Below, in pieces: positions 60,467 to 64,000 of a stretch of 64,000 bases of DNA. The stretch's first letter is position 1; the number at the start of each line of letters is the position of its first letter. Below the pieces are notes generated by a model. The model was not told the DNA's origin, did not search any database, and worked only from the letters and a program-made list of their open reading frames with translations. Both the position numbers and the translations under genes were made by a program. Source of the stretch: UBA6120 sp035361955 (GTDB lineage Bacteria; Bacillota_I; Bacilli_A; RFN20; CAG-826); NCBI GenBank assembly GCA_035361955.1, contig DAOSDC010000005.1, forward strand, positions 1 to 64,000. The letters run 5' to 3'.

Positions 60467-62794
60467 TCATCGCACCTCACTTTCTATATCGAGTTCTCGT
60501 GGTGGGATGAACAGAGGCTGACGTATTGCGGAATATGGTCGCGGAGTTCCAAAAAGATAGGTTCCGACGACACCTCCGCGATAATAAAAGACGGTTCCGT
60601 CAGGATACTTCCATAGTCCGGCTGTATCTCTGAGTTCTATTGTTGGGGTTTTTACGACGCTGCTGGTACTGCTGAAAATTGCGTTATACCAGTGATCAGG
60701 GGTTATCTCTGTTGAATAAAGCATGAATCCACCAAAATTTCCCTCATAAACCATCGTATAGCCAGGCCACACATTATTGGTTCCGCTGCGCCAAAAATAA
60801 GCAAAGTAATTGGGGGCGCTGACTTGGGTCTCAAAGAAATAGGTGATCGTGTTGGGATATTCTATGTCTGGAATAGTATATGGGCGTTCAGTTCCAAATA
60901 AATAACCATCAACTTCATTGTTGATCTCATAGAATATCGTACCTGTTGGATAATCGAGTAGATTGACATACTCGGTAAAGATTGAACTGTTGTTGTTAAC
61001 AAATCTAATCTCTGACCACATGCTGCTACTAAACTCGATTTTGTAAGTCCTAACTCCATCAATGTCCGTATCATATAACGCCATGACTTCACCAGGCCAT
61101 CCGTTGTTAATGGCCCCGTCTCGTAAGAAGGCATATTGAATTCGAGCGGGGTTCTTGGTCTCAAAGTAATATGTCAGGTTCGTGATAGTTGGTTCATACG
61201 CAAATGTTGAATAACCACTTCCGTCAATATAAAAGGCAGTGTTTTCAGGATGTGAACCGAGTGGTATTTCGGGTGTTTCATGATAGACTCCTTCAGCATC
61301 ATAACCTCTAAAGATGACATAATTGAAAGTTCTTGTAATCGTGGCTTCATATAAGTACTTGTTATCGTTGGTCATTTCAACGAAGGTTAGCGATGTCGGT
61401 CCCAAAACAATTCCATCATAAAAATAAGCATAAAAATCGATTCCAAGCAGTGATGTCGAAGCATAATAGTACTTAATTTCTTCAATCGCATCTAATAGAT
61501 AATATGTATAGGCTGACGTGGCCGTGTTATTAATCGTCTTAAAACAGACGCCGGAGGGAAGACCGCGTAAATCAAGACTTGGAGTTTTTAGCAGGCCGGC
61601 ACTAGAATCGTGGAAAATTATGTAATAAAATTCTTCCTCCATCATTGTGATTCCAAAGATTCGGCGACCATTGGATAATGTTTCAATATAATTGGCATTA
61701 ACGCCTGGCCATGCCGCATTTTCATGAGTTCCTCGATAAGCATAGGCATAGATTGTTGGAGAATTTACGGCTACTTCGTAATAGTAAGTTGCCAGTTTGC
61801 CGATGTTTTCAGGAATGTTCCCGCTTGCATAATCAAAAGCAAAATAATTGCCACTCTTAGTGTAAAAACACCATTTTTCACCCAAATCATCATTTGAGTA
61901 ATTTGATAAATCGATTGATGGCGTTGTTGGAGATCCTTCTGGTCCACTAAACTTGACGTAGTCAAAAATTCCTTTTTCTACCGTAATTTTAAACATTTTC
62001 ATCGATTCAAAATCCGCTAAAAATTCCATGTCGATACCTGGCCACATGTCCAATAACCGGATTGATGTCGTCCAAAAATACGCTTTAACGGTCTCTGTTT
62101 GATATGGACTTAAGAAATAGTAATCAATTGTTTCATCCCCATCATAAATGGTGATTAAATCATTGGGGTCTATCGATGAGGAAGAATCAAGATTTAAGAG
62201 TTTGATGTTACGATGATATTCATTAAAGTCTTCTGGGGTGAAAATCAATTCATAGCTTCCGGCTCGGCGAAATACATGCTTACTATTATTGATGTCAATG
62301 CCCCATTTAGTCGCGTGCGGGCTTAAATGATTGATAATCTGAAATTCTTCTTGATTATTAGCACTTACTTGAATTTTATATGTTAATACCTCGGCGTCAT
62401 AATCGCGAACGAGCGGTATTGCTGTCGATAAATCGTAATTGGTTGATTGAGAAATGTAATAGTAATCACCAATTGTTGAATCTTGGCTAGGATTCCATCG
62501 AGGATACAGGATAAGGTTGCTCATGACTGGTGTTTCAAACACGTACGGGTAAGTGAGTGCAAAATCTTCGTACCATCCTTGGAAATCAAAACCCGCTTTC
62601 ACCGGTGTCGAAGGACGTGCGATTGGTTCGCCTTCGCGAACGCGTATATTTGGCAGATTCGTGTCATGAAAATAAACACTATAGAAGGTGTCGCTATTGC
62701 TCTCTAGCGCCAATCCCGGCGCAAGATTCCCGCCTTGTATGATTAAATAGCACGCAATGATTCCAGTGAATATTTTCCCAACCGTTTTTTTCAT
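60467..62794 (-). CDS. Large secreted protein with InlB-type repeat and five carbohydrate-binding-like repeats
   Basis: This 775-residue secreted protein has a signal peptide (about 1-30), then an InlB B/Listeria-Bacteroides repeat (about 40-105; VKAGFDFQGWYED). After a linker domain come five tandem modules of about 100-115 residues, each opening with aromatic/Ala strands and then WPG: KAYFWTT...WPGIDM, YAYAYRG...WPGVNA, DFYAYFYDG, IQYAFLRDG...WPGEV and YFAYFWRSG...WPGYTM. The third lacks WPG. The pattern resembles starch-binding CBM25/26 modules. No catalytic domain is present. ATG 62794 has GGGGAAC upstream. The alkaline phosphatase follows by 1 nt, an odd pairing. Confidence 0.82.
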   Translation of the reverse strand: MKKTVGKIFTGIIACYLIIQGGNLAPGLALESNSDTFYSVYFHDTNLPNIRVREGEPIARPSTPVKAGFDFQGWYEDFALTYPYVFETPVMSNLILYPRWNPSQDSTIGDYYYISQSTNYDLSTAIPLVRDYDAEVLTYKIQVSANNQEEFQIINHLSPHATKWGIDINNSKHVFRRAGSYELIFTPEDFNEYHRNIKLLNLDSSSSIDPNDLITIYDGDETIDYYFLSPYQTETVKAYFWTTSIRLLDMWPGIDMEFLADFESMKMFKITVEKGIFDYVKFSGPEGSPTTPSIDLSNYSNDDLGEKWCFYTKSGNYFAFDYASGNIPENIGKLATYYYEVAVNSPTIYAYAYRGTHENAAWPGVNANYIETLSNGRRIFGITMMEEEFYYIIFHDSSAGLLKTPSLDLRGLPSGVCFKTINNTATSAYTYYLLDAIEEIKYYYASTSLLGIDFYAYFYDGIVLGPTSLTFVEMTNDNKYLYEATITRTFNYVIFRGYDAEGVYHETPEIPLGSHPENTAFYIDGSGYSTFAYEPTITNLTYYFETKNPARIQYAFLRDGAINNGWPGEVMALYDTDIDGVRTYKIEFSSSMWSEIRFVNNNSSIFTEYVNLLDYPTGTIFYEINNEVDGYLFGTERPYTIPDIEYPNTITYFFETQVSAPNYFAYFWRSGTNNVWPGYTMVYEGNFGGFMLYSTEITPDHWYNAIFSSTSSVVKTPTIELRDTAGLWKYPDGTVFYYRGGVVGTYLFGTPRPYSAIRQPLFIPPRELDIESEVR

Positions 62795-62825
62795 AATAAA
62801 AGTTCCCCACAAATGGAATAAGACT

Positions 62826-62850
62826 AATAAAAGTATCTCATTGTGAGATA
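62826..62850 (-). terminator. Hairpin between the AraC gene and the repeat protein (terminator or operator)
   Basis: TATCTCA-TTG-TGAGATA (62834-62850) is a perfect 7-bp-arm palindrome. On the minus strand it is followed by CTTTTATT. It could end the AraC transcript, about 85 nt past its stop, or be a regulator site in the leader of the repeat-protein gene. Confidence 0.45.
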
Positions 62851-62935
62851 TTTTTATGTATTCATGGTTTGCTGATATATGTTGAAATAGTGCTATTAGA
62901 GAAGAATGTATTTAAGAAACAAAACGCAAGTGATG

Positions 62936-63862
62936 TCACTTTTGTGACAATATACGATATTTATTTGGTGTCAGTCCGCTGTTATGTCGCTTAAACACTT
63001 GGATAAAATAACCGGCATTACTAAATCCAACTTCTTGAGCAATTTCATCTAAAGATAAATCGGAACGTGTCAATAATGCTTTGGAACGGTTAATAGACAT
63101 TTCGTTTATAAAATCATTTATTGTGTTTCCCGTATGTTTTTTGAACAGACGCGAAAAATGAAATTCGCTATATCCAAATTTTTCCGCAAGTTGTTTGATT
63201 GTGATTCGTTCACTTAAATGCTCACTTAGAAAAGCCGCTGCTTTTTTTATCATTCTCAATTGATTCGTTTGCGGTACAAAGACATGACTTTCCTGAAGAT
63301 AGCCAAAACGAGCCAGATTGAAAAACAAAGCATACATTTCGCTTTTTATGAGCATTTCGAACATTTTTGGTTTTGTCTTAAGATTATCCTCAATAGTAAT
63401 AATCCGTTCGATAATAAAATCATAACCAGGATCTCCTGGATGTAGTATTTCAAAAATAATTGTTTGCCCTTCCCGTAATGGTTTAAAAACCGCTTTTTCT
63501 ACCAAATCGTTTTCATGTCCCGATAGTAAAGATAAGTCGAATACGATGGCGTTGATTGTTAAGAAGTCCGCACCCATCACTTGACGAATTTGATGTAATT
63601 CATTTCTTGACACAAAAACGATGTCACCTGGATGGACATTGAAAATATGTCCATCTATATAAACATCAGCTTCTCCTTTAATAACATGCATTAGCTCGAA
63701 TTCTTTATGCCAATGAAGATAACAATTCTTAAAACCAGAATAAACAGATTCATAAAGACGAATAGGAAATTCTGGCTCACCGTGCTTTTTGTTTTCGTAA
63801 TAGTTTGCGTCGACGCCCATGATACTATCTTTATTAATAATAAAGTTGGCTGTTGATACCAT
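62936..63862 (-). CDS. AraC family transcriptional regulator with cupin domain
   Basis: This 308-residue protein has an N-terminal cupin sensor domain (about 30-130; WHKEFELMHVIKG, VHPGDIVFVS) and a C-terminal pair of AraC helix-turn-helices (about 205-305; ITIKQLAEKFGYSEFHFSRLFKK and LSLDEIAQEVGFSNAGYFIQVFKR). This type senses sugars and activates saccharide genes. The genes downstream on the same strand (repeat protein, phosphatase) are its likely targets. The start is uncertain: ATG 63862 or ATG 63820, neither with a strong ribosome-binding site. Confidence 0.9.
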   Translation of the reverse strand: MVSTANFIINKDSIMGVDANYYENKKHGEPEFPIRLYESVYSGFKNCYLHWHKEFELMHVIKGEADVYIDGHIFNVHPGDIVFVSRNELHQIRQVMGADFLTINAIVFDLSLLSGHENDLVEKAVFKPLREGQTIIFEILHPGDPGYDFIIERIITIEDNLKTKPKMFEMLIKSEMYALFFNLARFGYLQESHVFVPQTNQLRMIKKAAAFLSEHLSERITIKQLAEKFGYSEFHFSRLFKKHTGNTINDFINEMSINRSKALLTRSDLSLDEIAQEVGFSNAGYFIQVFKRHNSGLTPNKYRILSQK

Positions 63863-63900
63863 GCAATAGGTCAGTTCATATAAAATTTAACTTTTGTGCG

Positions 63901-63929
63901 AAATAAAAGCGGCAAATATAATACCGCTT
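63901..63929 (-). terminator. Terminator of the gene entering from the right edge
   Basis: On the minus strand AAGCGG...CCGCTT with an 11-nt loop is followed by TTATTT, 27 nt after the stop of the partial gene at 63956. Confidence 0.6.
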
Positions 63930-63955
63930 CTATCAATATTGTTTTAATCTTTCGT

Positions 63956-64000
63956 CTAATTAGTTCGTCTTTGTCGTATTTTTAAGTATAAGGCAGCAAA
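63956..64000 (-). CDS. Partial C terminus, probably of a membrane protein
   Basis: On the minus strand the frame from the window edge reads FAALYLKIRQRRTN followed by TAG and a terminator-like hairpin. A hydrophobic stretch ending in a basic tail is typical for the last helix of a membrane protein such as a permease. Only 14 codons are visible, so the product is unknown. Confidence 0.4.
   Translation of the reverse strand, partial: FAALYLKIRQRRTN

Noticed and set aside
1..64000. Mycoplasma genetic code (TGA = Trp)
   Set aside because: TGA ends several confident genes (for example vorB, the oxidoreductase beta subunit and hflX).
1..64000. CRISPR arrays, tRNA or rRNA genes, prophage or toxin-antitoxin modules
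   Set aside because: No direct-repeat arrays, RNA gene signatures or phage genes were seen when reading both strands; a covariance-model scan could still find a small RNA.

Overview
The window is a gene-dense bacterial chromosome segment of moderately low GC. It suggests a Gram-positive-type, probably anaerobic, low-GC lineage (Bacillota or a non-reduced Mycoplasmatota relative such as the Izemoplasma/Acholeplasma side). Support comes from groESL behind a CIRCE element, a CsoR copper operon, LacI/MarR/AraC regulators, many lipobox lipoproteins with Ser-rich linkers, rubredoxin, a ferredoxin-dependent 2-oxoacid oxidoreductase, butyrate kinase and GTP-type PEP carboxykinase. TGA ends several genes (for example in ATGA start/stop overlaps), so the mycoplasma code 4 is not used. 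The taxonomic placement is inference. No tRNA, rRNA or CRISPR array was recognised, and no stretch over about 300 bases lacks a gene.

Layout. 0-1.2 kb: ATP-grasp gene with an early in-frame stop. 1.2-3.9 kb: csoR-copA-copZ copper operon with its operator. 3.9-5.9 kb: two-gene operon of an alpha-oxoamine synthase most like serine palmitoyltransferase and a short-chain reductase (candidate sphingoid-base synthesis). 6-7.9 kb: two membrane proteins and MsrB. 7.9-11.6 kb: leucine dehydrogenase and a four-subunit branched-chain 2-oxoacid:ferredoxin oxidoreductase; with the butyrate kinase at 57-58 kb this describes branched-chain amino acid fermentation. 11.6-15.9 kb: two secreted unknowns, PEP carboxykinase and an SRAP protein. 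15.9-30.3 kb: a LacI regulator divergent from one continuous ten-gene fructan operon (two permeases, solute-binding lipoprotein, DUF624 protein, two surface proteins with related beta-sandwich domains, three GH32-type proteins, fructokinase). 30.3-34.3 kb: WG-repeat lipoprotein, GH13 amylase lipoprotein and secreted endonuclease. 34.4-39.8 kb: rubredoxin, MarR/dioxygenase pair, groESL, NYN protein and 5-formyl-THF cyclo-ligase. 39.8-43.1 kb: a cyclic-di-GMP operon whose three genes overlap by 4 nt each. 43.2-44 kb: a gene graveyard in which the start of a metallo-beta-lactamase-fold gene, the middle of a glycosyltransferase and one end of an IS3-family element are joined. 44-58 kb: mostly housekeeping genes (HflX, GMP reductase, EF-G-like GTPase, HIT, ThpR, Ogt, Buk) with small membrane proteins. 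58-64 kb: secreted proteins (lamin-tail lipoprotein, alkaline phosphatase, a protein with five carbohydrate-binding-like repeats) below an AraC regulator.

The most interesting parts are the putative sphingolipid pair, the fructan locus with a shared candidate binding module, the c-di-GMP operon with an embedded nucleotidyltransferase-fold protein, and the chimeric scar at 43.2-44 kb.
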